The notes: generated by a model not told the origin, from the sequence alone. A DNA stretch of 35,843 nucleotides from VGJV01 sp964646415 (GCA_964646415.1 CAZYEL010000010.1:1-35843), one strand, 5' to 3'. Positions 1 to 7,675 are shown, counted from the stretch's first letter. Numbers and translations are program-made.

Positions 1-447
1 GTATTGCATCTCCGCTATTCTAGCGGAGTGGTGCATTTACTTGTTGAACTAGCTACACGTGGTACATTCTATGTCCTGAAGCGTAGTGGGCAACTTCCTA
101 CGGGGGAGTGTCTGGCGTTGCTGGACATGTCTCCGGGAGAAAAGGGAATCGGCGTACTGCACTCGTGGAATTCAGCCGTGCGCATACTGGGGCACGGAAT
201 GGAGATGAGGCCGGTGCCGCGCGATGGAGCGAGGGCTGCGCGTCAGTCGGTGGAAATCGACTATCCGGTGCTCGTGTGTGGAGCAGGAGCCGAATTCTCC
301 TGGGAGCGGAGCGGAAGGTATTTGGTGGGAGGAAACGACTGCACGGCGCGCTGGGATGGGGCTACGTGGCGCGTGGAGTCGGGGACTCCTCTCTTGCCGC
401 GGCACGCCGAACAACACCTCGCCACGCGAGGGTTTCTCCGGCTCTAG
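1..447 (+). CDS. 3' part of an unrecognised protein, cut by the window edge
   Basis: An open frame runs without a stop from the first base to TAG at 445-447, about 148 codons, so the gene probably begins before the window. I recognise no family. The encoded piece is soluble-looking, with no membrane segment, and has several Trp and Gly residues in its second half (for example NSAVRILGHGMEMRP and ARWDGATWRVESG). A competing open frame exists at 108-503, but this frame has the more balanced amino-acid make-up. Near the start lies a perfect hairpin (8-bp arms 10-17 and 21-28, CTCCGCTA/TAGCGGAG) inside the coding frame, similar to in-frame palindromes in other genes here. A terminator-like hairpin follows at 510-534. 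Function is unknown, and the reading frame itself is only moderately certain. Confidence 0.45.
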   Translation, partial: VLHLRYSSGVVHLLVELATRGTFYVLKRSGQLPTGECLALLDMSPGEKGIGVLHSWNSAVRILGHGMEMRPVPRDGARAARQSVEIDYPVLVCGAGAEFSWERSGRYLVGGNDCTARWDGATWRVESGTPLLPRHAEQHLATRGFLRL

Positions 448-509
448 CCGAAACAGGGACGCGCCTCATTGAGGGGCGCAGGGCAAAACAGAAAAAAGTT
501 TAACAAAGA

Positions 510-545
510 GTGGCTCGGACCAGGTCTGGGCCACTTTCATTTTAC
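510..545 (+). terminator. Rho-independent terminator after the partial gene
   Basis: The arms 510-521 (GTGGCTCGGACC) and 523-534 (GGTCTGGGCCAC) pair over their length with two G-U pairs, and TTTCATTTT follows. The position suits termination of the + strand gene that ends at 447. Confidence 0.6.
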
Positions 546-560
546 GTCGAATTTGTTTTT

Positions 561-614
561 ACATGGCGTTCACGCCATGTAGTTTGATTATATCTTACGA
601 TCGTAAGATATAAT
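561..614. repeat. Two adjacent perfect palindromes between convergent genes
   Basis: The first hairpin has 8-bp arms 561-568 (ACATGGCG) and 573-580 around TTCA. The second is an uninterrupted 28-bp palindrome at 587-614 with half-site ATTATATCTTACGA. They lie between the convergent partial gene and tsaD. On the tsaD strand neither is followed by a T-tract, so a plain intrinsic terminator is not shown. A transcription barrier, a protein-binding site or a repeat remnant are all possible. Confidence 0.6.
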
Positions 615-634
615 AACAAACGAATTTATTTATA

Positions 635-1762
635 TTACATGCCGAGCGCACCGTTCGCGCGCAGAGGAAGTCGCTTTTTGCGGAGGTGCGCTTGCCCGCC
701 GTAGCTTTGGCGAAGGAGGGCCATATATCCCGCGACCGCAATCATTGCGGCGTTATCGGTGTTGTATTCCGCCTCGGGGGCGATGAAGGTGCATCCGATT
801 TTCCTTGCCTCGCGCGCGAGCGCCGCGCGGAGCGCTTTGTTTGCGGCAACGCCGCCCGAAAGCATAATGGACTTTATTGGTACACCTCCGCCGGAGGCGG
901 ATCCGCCTTTGGCGGAGAACTCGCGTGCCGCGCGCAAGGTTTTTTGAACGAGGACATCAATGGCGGCGGATTGGAACGAGGCGGCGATATCCGCGAGGTT
1001 CGCCTTCTTATTACCCCGAAGATAATAAAACACGGAAGTTTTGAGTCCCGAAAAGCTGAAGTCGTAATTTTTCTGGTTGAGCATCGGGCGGGGGAATGCG
1101 ACTGCTTTGGGATCGCCTTTCCGTGCGAGTTTTTCAATCTCGGGTCCGCCCGGGTAGGGGAGACCCATAATGCGTGCGACTTTATCGAATGCCTCGCCTA
1201 CGGCATCGTCGCGCGTTCCCCCAAGCTTTTTCCAGTGCGCCAGGTCTTTCACGAGGAGAAGAATGGTGTGTCCGCCGCTCACGATGAGGGAAATGGCGGG
1301 GAAGAGTTTGATTATTGATGTTTGATTATTGATCGTTCCAGTTCTCTTCGGTAGAAGAAAACTGGAAAGGTGCCCCTCGAGGTGATTTGTGCCAACGAGA
1401 AGAGGATTCTTTCCGCGTTTGTCCGCGTTCATTCTGCGTAATTCCGCGGTGAGCGATTGAGCGAACACTATGCCCGTCCATAACGCCGGTTCGAGCCCTG
1501 GGCCGACGGTGACGGCGATGAGGTCTATAGCTTTAAGCTTTAAGCTTTTAGCTTTAAGTTGCCCCCAAAGGATGGGGAGATTTTTCAAATGTTCGCGTTT
1601 GGCGAGGTTGGGGACGACGCCGCCAAACGGCGCATGAGTGGCTGTTTGCGAGGAGACGAGATTTTTAAGTACTCGGAAACGGGGTTTTTTTATTCCACCC
1701 GATGCTTCTACGAGCGCGAGCGAGGTATCGTCGCAGCTGGTCTCTATTCCAAGGATTAACAT
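635..1762 (-). CDS. tsaD: tRNA N6-threonylcarbamoyladenosine synthase subunit TsaD
   Basis: TsaD (Gcp/YgjD/Kae1, ASKHA fold) transfers the threonylcarbamoyl group to A37 of ANN-decoding tRNAs in the cytoplasm, with TsaB and TsaE in bacteria. The product has 375 residues against the usual 335-345. Family signatures are clear: GIETSCDDTS at 5-14, metal-binding HLEGH at 127-131, SGGHT at 162-166, LSGGVAANKALR near 301-312 and the metal-ligand Asp in NTDNAAM (D336). The extra length falls in four stretches made of repeat DNA: about 68-79 (LKAKSLKLKAI, from AGCTTTAAGC repeats), 139-152 (TINNQTSII), 283-294 (AKGGSASGGG, palindrome) and 351-363 (RQSYGGQAHLRKK). The catalytic core is intact, so the enzyme is probably active. 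It is the last gene of the ATP synthase block, 59 bp after atpC, and probably cotranscribed. Confidence 0.95.
   Translation of the reverse strand: MLILGIETSCDDTSLALVEASGGIKKPRFRVLKNLVSSQTATHAPFGGVVPNLAKREHLKNLPILWGQLKAKSLKLKAIDLIAVTVGPGLEPALWTGIVFAQSLTAELRRMNADKRGKNPLLVGTNHLEGHLSSFLLPKRTGTINNQTSIIKLFPAISLIVSGGHTILLLVKDLAHWKKLGGTRDDAVGEAFDKVARIMGLPYPGGPEIEKLARKGDPKAVAFPRPMLNQKNYDFSFSGLKTSVFYYLRGNKKANLADIAASFQSAAIDVLVQKTLRAAREFSAKGGSASGGGVPIKSIMLSGGVAANKALRAALAREARKIGCTFIAPEAEYNTDNAAMIAVAGYMALLRQSYGGQAHLRKKRLPLRANGALGM
688..722. repeat. Palindromic element (type B) inside the tsaD 3' end
   Basis: The + strand reads CTTGCCCGCC-GTAGCTTTGGCGAAGGAGGG. It is closely similar to 10389-10418 inside the glycosyltransferase gene (CTTGCCCGCC-GGAGCTTCAGCGAAGGCGGG), in the opposite orientation to the host gene. 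The inverted halves are GCCCGCC and GGAGGGC. Here it encodes part of RQSYGGQAHLRKK near the TsaD C terminus, outside known motifs. Confidence 0.65.
888..916. repeat. Palindromic element (type A) inside tsaD
   Basis: CCGCCGGAGGCGG and the following CCGCCTTTGGCGG halves form a GC-rich palindrome. The same element occurs at 5858-5885 in atpA and 15314-15341 in the giant surface protein gene. On the tsaD strand it encodes S-A-K-G-G-S-A-S-G-G, nearly the same peptide as at the other two sites. Confidence 0.8.
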
Positions 1763-1821
1763 AGACCCATAACTTATGACTCATGACTCGCGACTGATAA
1801 CCCGCAAGCGTCATTAGTCGC
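1763..1821. repeat. Short tsaD-atpC spacer made of TTATGACT-type microrepeats
   Basis: The spacer contains ATAACTTATGACT, CATGACTC and GACTGATAACC in succession, a degenerate short repeat. Related strings lie at 3500-3523, 9376-9408 and 35337-35362, each between genes. No promoter or terminator is evident. Confidence 0.5.
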
Positions 1822-2070
1822 TTACGCCGGTTCATCCGTCAGTATCCGCGCCGTGTTCTCCGCAGTCACTTCAAGAAACCCCTTTCCCGATTGGATGTAG
1901 TGGTCTTTGCGCGCCGCGTCCGTGATTTTTATCGTGCCGGGCTTCAGGGTCGCAATCAGCGGTTCATGCCGGTCGAGGATGGTAACCTCGCCCCCTTCGG
2001 TCGTGCAGTTCACCGACGCTGCATTGCCCTCAAAGAGGATTTGCTTCAAAGAATAAACCGAGAGTTTCAT
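1822..2070 (-). CDS. atpC: ATP synthase F1 epsilon subunit, N-terminal domain only
   Basis: Epsilon forms part of the central stalk and couples gamma rotation to the c-ring. The 82-residue product matches the N-terminal beta-sandwich only (SVYSLKQILFEGNAASV, then GGEVTILDRHEPLIATLKPG, a family hallmark). It lacks the C-terminal helical hairpin found in typical proteins of about 130-140 residues. That hairpin senses ATP and can inhibit hydrolysis in other bacteria, so this enzyme probably lacks that brake. The frame ends naturally at TAA rather than by an obvious frameshift. It begins 16 bp after atpD, consistent with one mRNA. The ATG at 2070-2068 is the only convincing start. Confidence 0.92.
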   Translation of the reverse strand: MKLSVYSLKQILFEGNAASVNCTTEGGEVTILDRHEPLIATLKPGTIKITDAARKDHYIQSGKGFLEVTAENTARILTDEPA

Positions 2071-2086
2071 TCTATTTTCTATATTT

Positions 2087-3499
2087 CTACTTTTTATTTT
2101 CTGCTTGCACGTCCTCGATTCCTCCTTTCATGTAGAAGTTATCCTCGGAGAGGTGGTCGTACTTGCCCTCGAGAATCTCTTTGAAGCTCTTGATGGTGTC
2201 TTCGCGCTTCACATATTTGCCGGGTACGCCATTGAAGACTTCGCTTACAAAGAAGGGTTGCGAGAGGAAGCGCTGTACTTTGCGGGCGCGGTCAACGGTC
2301 TTGCGGTCGGCGTCGGAGAGTTCTTCGATGCCAAGAATGGCGATGATGTCCTGGAGTTCTTTGTAGCGCTGGATGATGCGCTGGACTTCACGGGCGACCT
2401 CGTAGTGCTCGCGTCCGACGATCTTTGGGTCAAGCGCGCTTGAGGCGGATGCGAGGGGGTCTACCGCAGGGTAAATGCCGATTTCGGTAAGTGAGCGGGC
2501 AAGTACGATGGTGGAATCGAGGTGGCTGAAGGTCGTCGCCGGCGCGGGGTCGGTGATGTCGTCCGCGGGGACGTAAATTGCCTGTACCGAAGTAATGGAG
2601 CCCTTCGTGGTCGAGGTGATGCGCTCCTGGAGTTCCGCCATTTCCGAGGCGAGGGTCGGCTGATAGCCCACTGCGGAGGGCATGCGTCCGAGGAGCGTCG
2701 AGACTTCGAGTCCCGCCTGTGAGAAGCGGAAAATGTTGTCGATGAAAAGGAGTACGTCCTTGTTTTCTTCGTCGCGGAAATATTCCGCCATCGTGAGCGC
2801 GGAGAGCGCCACGCGGGCACGGGCGCCGGGTACCTCGTTCATCTGCCCATACACCATCGCGGTTTTGTCGAGCACATTCGCTTCTTTCATCTCGAGGTAA
2901 AGGTCGGTTCCCTCACGGGTGCGTTCTCCCACGCCTGCAAAAACCGATGCACCCTTGTTTACTTCGGCCACGTTCCTGATGAGTTCTTTAAGAAGTACGG
3001 TTTTGCCGACGCCCGCGCCGCCGAAGAGTCCCACTTTGCCGCCTTTGATGAACGGCGCGATGAGGTCGATAACTTTAATGCCAGTTTCAAATACCTCGGT
3101 TTTGGTCGACTGCTCGGTAAAGGGCGGTGCATGCCGGTGGATGGGGGATCGTTTTCCCGCAGCGCCACGCTTCGCGAATTTTTCCGTAGGAGTACCCAAG
3201 GGGCGTCCCAGTACGTCGAAGAGGTTTCCCAGCACATCGCCGCCCACGGGCACGGAAATCATTTCCCCGGTGTCCACCACCTCCACGCCGCGTTGAAGCC
3301 CGTCGGTCGATTCAAGCGCGATTGCGCGAACTTTCCCGGGTTCGAGGTGCCGCATTACCTCAAGCACCACGGTGCGATTCTTATCTCTTACCTCAAGCGC
3401 GTTGTAGATAAGCGGCAATCCGGCAGCTGCCGGACCTTCCGCGCTAAATTCCACATCAACGACCGGCCCGATAATTTGTACTATTTTACCTTTGCGCAT
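2087..3499 (-). CDS. atpD: ATP synthase F1 beta subunit
   Basis: Beta is the catalytic nucleotide-binding subunit of F1. From the ATG at 3499 (MRKGKIVQIIGPVVDVEF, the normal family N terminus) the protein has 470 residues. A GTG nine codons upstream is open but gives a non-conserved extension. The P-loop GGAGVGKT lies near residues 160-167, followed by the catalytic-region GVGERTREG and the Walker B region VLLFIDNIFRF. The C-terminal helical domain is complete. The last codons (ENKK-stop) are written in the same TTCTACTTTTTATTTTCTG microrepeat that fills the spacer to atpC, so the repeat abuts and forms the stop region. The gene sits between atpG (75 bp away) and atpC. Confidence 0.97.
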   Translation of the reverse strand: MRKGKIVQIIGPVVDVEFSAEGPAAAGLPLIYNALEVRDKNRTVVLEVMRHLEPGKVRAIALESTDGLQRGVEVVDTGEMISVPVGGDVLGNLFDVLGRPLGTPTEKFAKRGAAGKRSPIHRHAPPFTEQSTKTEVFETGIKVIDLIAPFIKGGKVGLFGGAGVGKTVLLKELIRNVAEVNKGASVFAGVGERTREGTDLYLEMKEANVLDKTAMVYGQMNEVPGARARVALSALTMAEYFRDEENKDVLLFIDNIFRFSQAGLEVSTLLGRMPSAVGYQPTLASEMAELQERITSTTKGSITSVQAIYVPADDITDPAPATTFSHLDSTIVLARSLTEIGIYPAVDPLASASSALDPKIVGREHYEVAREVQRIIQRYKELQDIIAILGIEELSDADRKTVDRARKVQRFLSQPFFVSEVFNGVPGKYVKREDTIKSFKEILEGKYDHLSEDNFYMKGGIEDVQAENKK

Positions 3500-3574
3500 G
3501 AGATACTTATGACTGATAACAGGCACTCGACAGCGCCCATTCGTGTTTCGTTGTTTGTCATGGGTTATAAGTTA

Positions 3575-4555
3575 TTAGTTTGTTCGCAATGCCTCCGCTC
3601 CCGCCGTGATTTCCGTGATTTCTTTGGTAATCGCAGCCTGCCGCAATTTGTTATACGTGAGCGTGAGCGTTTCCACAAGTTCGCCGGCATTCTCGGAGGC
3701 ATTTTTCATCGCCATGCGCCGCGCGGCGTGCTCGGATGCATTCGCTTCCATAAACAGGTGATAGAGCTCCATGTGGAGGAGGTGCGCGGCGATGGCATCC
3801 AAGACTTGCGCCGGCGACGGCTCGATGAGGAGATTCTTGGGGCGCTCCATTCGTGATTCGTTATTCTTTATTCGTAATTCTGAGTATTTTCCCTTCTCCG
3901 GCACGATTTCGTTGATGGTGCGGGTGAGTGCCGCAACGCTTATGGGAAGAAGCTCGCGCGCGAGCGTTTCTTGGGCAAGCGCGGTGCGGAAATGAGTGGA
4001 GAAAGCGATGGCCTGGTCGATTTCTTTCTTGGCGTAGAGTGTTCCCAAAAGTTCGGCGACGGGGCGCACCTCTTCGGGGCTTGTGAAATCGCCCGCACGG
4101 GTGAAGGCGTGGAGTACAGTGTAGCCCTGCTTCTCAAGATGCGCCTGGGCTTTCTTTCCCACCGCGACGCAGCTCACGCTTCCTTTTGGAGAGCGGCGTT
4201 CTTCGCGCACCTTCGTGTCGCTGGAGCGTACTTCGGCGTCGCGGAGGCGCATGAATTGCTCGAACTTTTTGATCACGTTGCTGTTAAAGGCGCCCGCAAG
4301 CCCTTTGTCGGAAGTGATAAGGAGAATGAGAGTGTGCGCCACCGGGCGCACCGCGAGGAGCGGGGGAGTGTGGTCGGTTTTCTCGAGTGCGGCAAGCGTC
4401 CGGAGGAGATCCAGCGCGCTGTATGCGTAAGGCCGCGAGCGAAGCGCGATTTCCTGGCTCCGGCGCATTTTGGTCGCCGCCACAAGCTCCATCGCTTTGG
4501 TAATCTGCGAGATATTCTGCGCTCCCTTCATGCGTTGTTTGATGAGCTGGAACAT
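3575..4555 (-). CDS. atpG: ATP synthase F1 gamma subunit with repeat-derived insertions
   Basis: Gamma is the rotating central shaft. The N terminus (KQRMKGAQNISQITKAMELVAATKMRR) and C terminus (ASENAGELVETLTLTYNKLRQAAITKEITEI) carry the conserved antiparallel coiled coil. LLITSDKGLAGAFN near 78-91 is a family signature. The product has 326 residues, longer than the usual 285-295. Extra residues lie at about 108-127 (charged, VRSSDTKVREERRSPKG) and 223-239 (SELRIKNNESRMERP). The second is encoded by an AT-rich stretch, 3848-3885, of TTCGTGATTCGTTATTC-type repeats unlike the flanking DNA. Both fall in the globular middle domain, which tolerates variation. It stands 118 bp after atpA and 75 bp before atpD. 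Confidence 0.95.
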   Translation of the reverse strand: MFQLIKQRMKGAQNISQITKAMELVAATKMRRSQEIALRSRPYAYSALDLLRTLAALEKTDHTPPLLAVRPVAHTLILLITSDKGLAGAFNSNVIKKFEQFMRLRDAEVRSSDTKVREERRSPKGSVSCVAVGKKAQAHLEKQGYTVLHAFTRAGDFTSPEEVRPVAELLGTLYAKKEIDQAIAFSTHFRTALAQETLARELLPISVAALTRTINEIVPEKGKYSELRIKNNESRMERPKNLLIEPSPAQVLDAIAAHLLHMELYHLFMEANASEHAARRMAMKNASENAGELVETLTLTYNKLRQAAITKEITEITAGAEALRTN

Positions 4556-4673
4556 TTCTAAAATTATTCTAATTACTCTAATTTCTAATTATTCTAAATA
4601 GGCACCAATGTCTGACTGCTGAATGTTTGGGATTTCATTAGGTTAATTAGGGCAATTAGAATAATTAGGTTAA
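4556..4673. repeat. AT-rich TAATTATTCTAATTAC microrepeat between atpA and atpG
   Basis: The spacer holds many degenerate copies of TCTAATTATTC or GGTTAATTAG in both orientations, so it could fold into a long weak hairpin. No gene or promoter is recognisable. It differs in sequence from the other atp spacers, each of which has its own microrepeat type. Confidence 0.55.
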
Positions 4674-6251
4674 TTAAGAATTTTTAATGCGTTCCATCAC
4701 CTCCTTCAATTTCGCTTCGACTTGCGCTGACATATCACTAGATTCTCTAATAGGATTCAGGATGTCCTCCTCGTGGAGTTTTTCCACGGTTTCCATGAAC
4801 GACGTCTTTGCGGCGCCGACTGCGGAAACTTCAAGGTGGTCAAACGTGCCTTTGAGTGCTGCGTAGAGGAGCACCACCTGTTTTTCGAAGGGGAGCGGGG
4901 CTTGGTCCTCTTGCTTCAAGATTTCCGTAATGATTTGCCCGCGGCGGATTTTGGCGCGGGTCGCCTCGTCCACGTCGGAGGCGAATTGCACGAATGCCTG
5001 AAGTTCGCGGAACTGCGAAAGCGCGAGTTTGAGTCCGCTCGCCGCTTTTTTCATGGCCTTGGTCTGCGCGGCGGAACCAACGCGGGAAACGGAAAGCCCC
5101 ACGTTCACTGCGGGACGCACGCCCTGATAGAAGAGGTTGGACTCAAGATAAATTTGCCCGTCGGTGATGGAGATGACGTTCGTAGGGACGTATGCGGTGA
5201 TGTCGCCGAGCTGAGTTTCGATGATGGGCAAAGCGGTCAAAGACCCGCCGCCTTTTTCCTTCGAGAGTCTCGCCGCGCGCTCGAGAAGGCGGGAGTGGAG
5301 GTAGAACACGTCGCCCGGGTACGCCTCGCGGCCCGGCGGGCGGCGGAGGAGGAGGGAAACCTGCCGGTAACCCCACGCGTGTTTTGAGAGGTCGTCGTAG
5401 ACCACGAGTGCGTCGTCCCCCTTGTCGCGGAAGTATTCTCCCACAGCACATCCGGCGAAGGGCGCCAAGTACCACGACGAGGCGGGGGAGGAACCGGGTG
5501 CGGAAACCACGACGGAATATTTCATGGCGCCGGCTTTTTCGAGGAGTGCCACGATGCGTGCGATTTTCGCTTCCTTTTGCCCTATGGCGACGTAGACGCA
5601 GATAGGCGTTTTGCGCGAGCCGCCGTGTGGTGAGCCCGCCGAACCATCTTTCTTTTGGTTGAGGATGGCGTCAAGCGCGACGGAGGTTTTCCCCGTTTGC
5701 CGGTCGCCGATGATGAGTTCCCGCTGGCCCCGCCCTATGGGAATCATGGAGTCGATGGCAAGTAGCCCCGTGTGGAGCGGCGTGTCCACCGGCTCGCGTT
5801 CCAAAACGCCCGGCGCCCGGGTTTCGAGGAGATACCGCTTCGATTCATATTCTTTTCCGCCGGAGGCGGACCCGCCTCCGGCGGGGAAAATGGGGCCTTT
5901 CCCGTCGAGCGGCGCGCCGAGGGGGTCTATCACCCGGCCTATGAGCGCGGGGCCCACTTCAATCGAGAGCACCTCGCCGGTGCCTTTCACGGTATCGCCC
6001 GCTTTCACCGCGCCCGCGTCGTCCAAAAGAAGGGCGCCCACCGTTTCTTCCTCAAGGTTCAGCGCCACCGCGCGGCGTGCGCCTCCTTCGCTTTCGATAG
6101 TGAGCAATTCCTGGCTCATCGCGGTGCGAAGTCCTGTGAATTTTACGATGCCGTCGCCTACCTCGGTTACCTTTCCGACGGATTCCCACTCCGGCTTATC
6201 CTTGAATTCTTCGATTTCCTTTTTAAGTTTTTCTATTATTTCGTGACTCAT
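4674..6251 (-). CDS. atpA: ATP synthase F1 alpha subunit with two in-frame insertions
   Basis: Alpha alternates with beta in the F1 hexamer and carries the non-catalytic nucleotide sites. The product has 525 residues (usual 500-513). Motifs in order are the beta-barrel start GKVTEVGDGIVKFTGL, P-loop GDRQTGKT at 182-189, YVAIGQK near 220-226, EYFRDKGDDALVVYDDLSK, and SLLLRRPPGREAYPGD with the arginine-finger region further on. Two extra peptides explain the length. PAGGGSASGGKEYES at 123-137 comes from a type A palindrome. DGSAGSPHGGSRKTPI at 201-216 lies just after the P-loop helix, where relatives run directly from Asn-Gln to the CVYVAIGQK strand. Both lie in surface loops by family comparison. 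Start ATG at 6251 (MSHEIIEKLKKEIEEF). Confidence 0.97.
   Translation of the reverse strand: MSHEIIEKLKKEIEEFKDKPEWESVGKVTEVGDGIVKFTGLRTAMSQELLTIESEGGARRAVALNLEEETVGALLLDDAGAVKAGDTVKGTGEVLSIEVGPALIGRVIDPLGAPLDGKGPIFPAGGGSASGGKEYESKRYLLETRAPGVLEREPVDTPLHTGLLAIDSMIPIGRGQRELIIGDRQTGKTSVALDAILNQKKDGSAGSPHGGSRKTPICVYVAIGQKEAKIARIVALLEKAGAMKYSVVVSAPGSSPASSWYLAPFAGCAVGEYFRDKGDDALVVYDDLSKHAWGYRQVSLLLRRPPGREAYPGDVFYLHSRLLERAARLSKEKGGGSLTALPIIETQLGDITAYVPTNVISITDGQIYLESNLFYQGVRPAVNVGLSVSRVGSAAQTKAMKKAASGLKLALSQFRELQAFVQFASDVDEATRAKIRRGQIITEILKQEDQAPLPFEKQVVLLYAALKGTFDHLEVSAVGAAKTSFMETVEKLHEEDILNPIRESSDMSAQVEAKLKEVMERIKNS
5614..5651. repeat. GC-rich repeat element (type C) inside atpA
   Basis: On the coding strand, bases from GGTTCGGCGGGCTCACC to ACGGCGGCTCGCGC encode GSAGSPHGGSR, an insertion relative to the AtpA family directly before CVYVAIGQK. 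The halves GGCGGGCTC and ACGGCGGCTC are imperfectly repeated. No second copy is seen in this window, so its status as a repeat family is inferred. Confidence 0.45.
5853..5890. repeat. Palindromic element (type A) inside atpA
   Basis: TTTTCCGCCGGAGGCGG (5853-5869) is mirrored by CCGCCTCCGGCGGGGAAAA (5872-5890), a near-perfect inverted repeat. It encodes P-A-G-G-G-S-A-S-G-G in AtpA. It is the same element as at 888-916 and 15314-15341. Confidence 0.8.
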
Positions 6252-6315
6252 ATAGGTGTAAGGTTTAAGCTTTAAGGTTTAAGTAAAATGTTCACTCAAA
6301 GCTTACAGCTTAAAG
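6252..6315. repeat. AGCTTTAAGG microrepeat between atpH and atpA
   Basis: The spacer is built of GGTTTAAGCTTTAAGG and AGCTTACAGCTTAAAGCTAAAAGC strings. The same type fills 7541-7617 (atpB-atpE spacer) and enters tsaD at 1530-1556, where it is translated. No promoter is evident. Confidence 0.6.
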
Positions 6316-6717
6316 CTAAAAGCTGAATAACTTTTCTATTTTCCCGCGCAACGTCCCATCGTATTGCTCCTCGTCATTGATGACAACCTTTACGCCGCCG
6401 ACAAGCGACGGGTCGCAAACTTCATGGACGGTATCGTGCGGGTGAATCAGGTGATGAAATGCGCCGCGGAGCGGCTTGGGAGATGGTCGCGCAGTAACAA
6501 ATGTGACCTCTTTTGTCCCGGTAGTTGCGTGAAGAAGTTTCTCCGTAGCGGCAAGAATTTTCGGCGCATTGTGTTCGTCTCCGTTTTTTTCGATACACCG
6601 GGCGAAATTTTTCACTAACTCATCAATGTGCCGTGCCCCGTGGGCGCTACGCGCCTTTACGGGGTCCGCGACTGCGGCGCAGAATGCTTTGGCGTAGTAT
6701 GCGGGGGGATATTTCAT
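6316..6717 (-). CDS. atpH: ATP synthase delta subunit, short form
   Basis: Delta joins the F1 head to the b-subunit stator. The product has 133 residues, well short of the usual 175-180. The C-terminal segment DPSLVGGVKVVINDEEQYDGTLRGKIEKL is diagnostic of the family. The N-terminal helical domain that binds alpha is reduced (YPPAYYAKAFCAAV, then HIDELVKNFARCIEKNG). Its ATG overlaps the atpF TGA (ATGA, 6717-6714), which shows coupling of the stator genes and supports the start. A short delta is plausible in a reduced genome, and no frameshift is visible. Confidence 0.88.
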   Translation of the reverse strand: MKYPPAYYAKAFCAAVADPVKARSAHGARHIDELVKNFARCIEKNGDEHNAPKILAATEKLLHATTGTKEVTFVTARPSPKPLRGAFHHLIHPHDTVHEVCDPSLVGGVKVVINDEEQYDGTLRGKIEKLFSF

Positions 6718-7214
6718 CTTTTCGTCGCTTCTTCCACTGCTTTTGCGATAAGCGCTTCATCGACCGCTTTCGGGTTGAGTTCGACGGTTTTTATGATCGC
6801 CTGTTTCACGAGTATCGCGGCTTCGCGACGGATGGCGCGTTCCGATTCTTCTTCCTTGGCACGGAGTACTCGCGCGGCGTTCGCGGCGGATTCCTGTTCT
6901 TTTTGCTTCGCCGCTTCAAGGAGCTTCGCCTCATGGGATTTTGCCCGGGTTTCCGCCTGCGCGAGCATCGCAAGCGCCTCAATTTCCGCCTCCCTCAATT
7001 TCTCATTTTTGAGCGTCTGCGCTTCCTTCAGATGCGCATCCGCTTCTTCCGCTTTGGTAAGTCCCTCCCGTATCTTTTGCGCACGCTCTTTCAAGATGCG
7101 GAGCAGGGGTTTGTAGAGGAAGAAGGAAAGTATCGCGAGCAGCAAACCGAAATTCACTGCCTGCGACAGCAGGAGTTTCCAGTCTATTCCTAATTGACTA
7201 AGTAATTCGTTCAT
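6714..7214 (-). CDS. atpF: ATP synthase F0 b subunit
   Basis: The b subunit is the peripheral stalk that holds F1 against rotation. The 166-residue product begins MNELLSQLGIDWKLLLSQAVNFG, with one membrane helix at about 12-34 and the typical FFLYKPLLRILKER junction. A long charged coiled coil rich in Ala, Glu and Lys follows (about 40-160). Length and layout are normal for the family. It is preceded by a 94-bp spacer containing a palindrome, and it overlaps atpH by 4 bp. Confidence 0.95.
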   Translation of the reverse strand: MNELLSQLGIDWKLLLSQAVNFGLLLAILSFFLYKPLLRILKERAQKIREGLTKAEEADAHLKEAQTLKNEKLREAEIEALAMLAQAETRAKSHEAKLLEAAKQKEQESAANAARVLRAKEEESERAIRREAAILVKQAIIKTVELNPKAVDEALIAKAVEEATKR

Positions 7215-7308
7215 GACATATTCCTCTGCTTTCCGCTAATCGGCGGATTCTATTTTCTATCTTTCTACTTTCCCTGCCTACCGGCAGGCAGGTATTTTCT
7301 GTTTTTTC
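7215..7308. repeat. atpE-atpF spacer with microrepeat and small palindrome
   Basis: TTCTATTTTCTATCTTTCTAC repeats, related to those at 2071-2102, 13362-13392 and 15133-15152, surround the hairpin CCTGCC-TACC-GGCAGG at 7273-7288. The hairpin lies just before atpF in the direction of transcription. It could adjust c-subunit versus b-subunit expression, but that is only inference. Confidence 0.5.
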
Positions 7309-7533
7309 CTACACAAACCGGATAATGAGTGAGATAACGAGCACGTAGATGGCAACCGCTTCCGTAAACGCGATCGCAAGAATCATCGCGGTCTGAATTT
7401 TCGGTGTTGCCTCGGGATTGCGGCCGATCGCTTCCGTGGCCTTCGCACCGATCATGCCGATGCCGATTGCGGGGCCTATCATCGCAAGCATCGCGCCCAT
7501 CATCGCCCAAAGACGTACTGATTCAATGTCCAT
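7309..7533 (-). CDS. atpE: ATP synthase F0 c subunit (proton type predicted)
   Basis: The c subunit forms the rotor ring. The 74-residue product is two membrane helices joined by a polar RNPEAT loop (38-43), with the ion-binding carboxylate E58 in AFTEAVAIY. In Na+-binding rings (Ilyobacter type) helix 1 has a Gln after GPGVG and helix 2 has Glu-Ser. Here the first position is Ile (GPAIGIG) and the residue after Glu is Ala, so proton coupling is the better prediction. The conserved Gly-rich helix 1 packing (GPAIGIGMIGA) is present. It sits between atpB and atpF with repeat-filled spacers on both sides. Confidence 0.96.
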   Translation of the reverse strand: MDIESVRLWAMMGAMLAMIGPAIGIGMIGAKATEAIGRNPEATPKIQTAMILAIAFTEAVAIYVLVISLIIRFV

Positions 7534-7675
7534 AGGTGAAATAGCTTATAGCTTCAAGCTTTTAGCTGTAAGTAAACGCGGGTTCACTAAAAGCTTAAAG
7601 CTAAAACCTAAAAGCCGTATTTTGATTTGCGACCTTTCATCATTGTTATCATCGTTGTTTTCTAATGGCTAAGTC
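7534..7675. repeat. atpB-atpE spacer of mixed microrepeats
   Basis: 7541-7617 consists of AGCTTATAGCTTCAAGC and AAAGCTTAAAGCTAAAACC type repeats. 7637-7662 adds a CATCATTGTTATCATCG string, of the type that is translated in the glycosyltransferase (10177-10224) and RecG (33905-33960). No gene is seen. Confidence 0.5.

Noticed and set aside
108..503. Alternative + strand frame over the partial first gene
   Set aside because: The overlapping frame open from base 1 has more balanced composition. This frame is Arg/Gly/Ser-rich, as expected of a shadow in GC-rich DNA.
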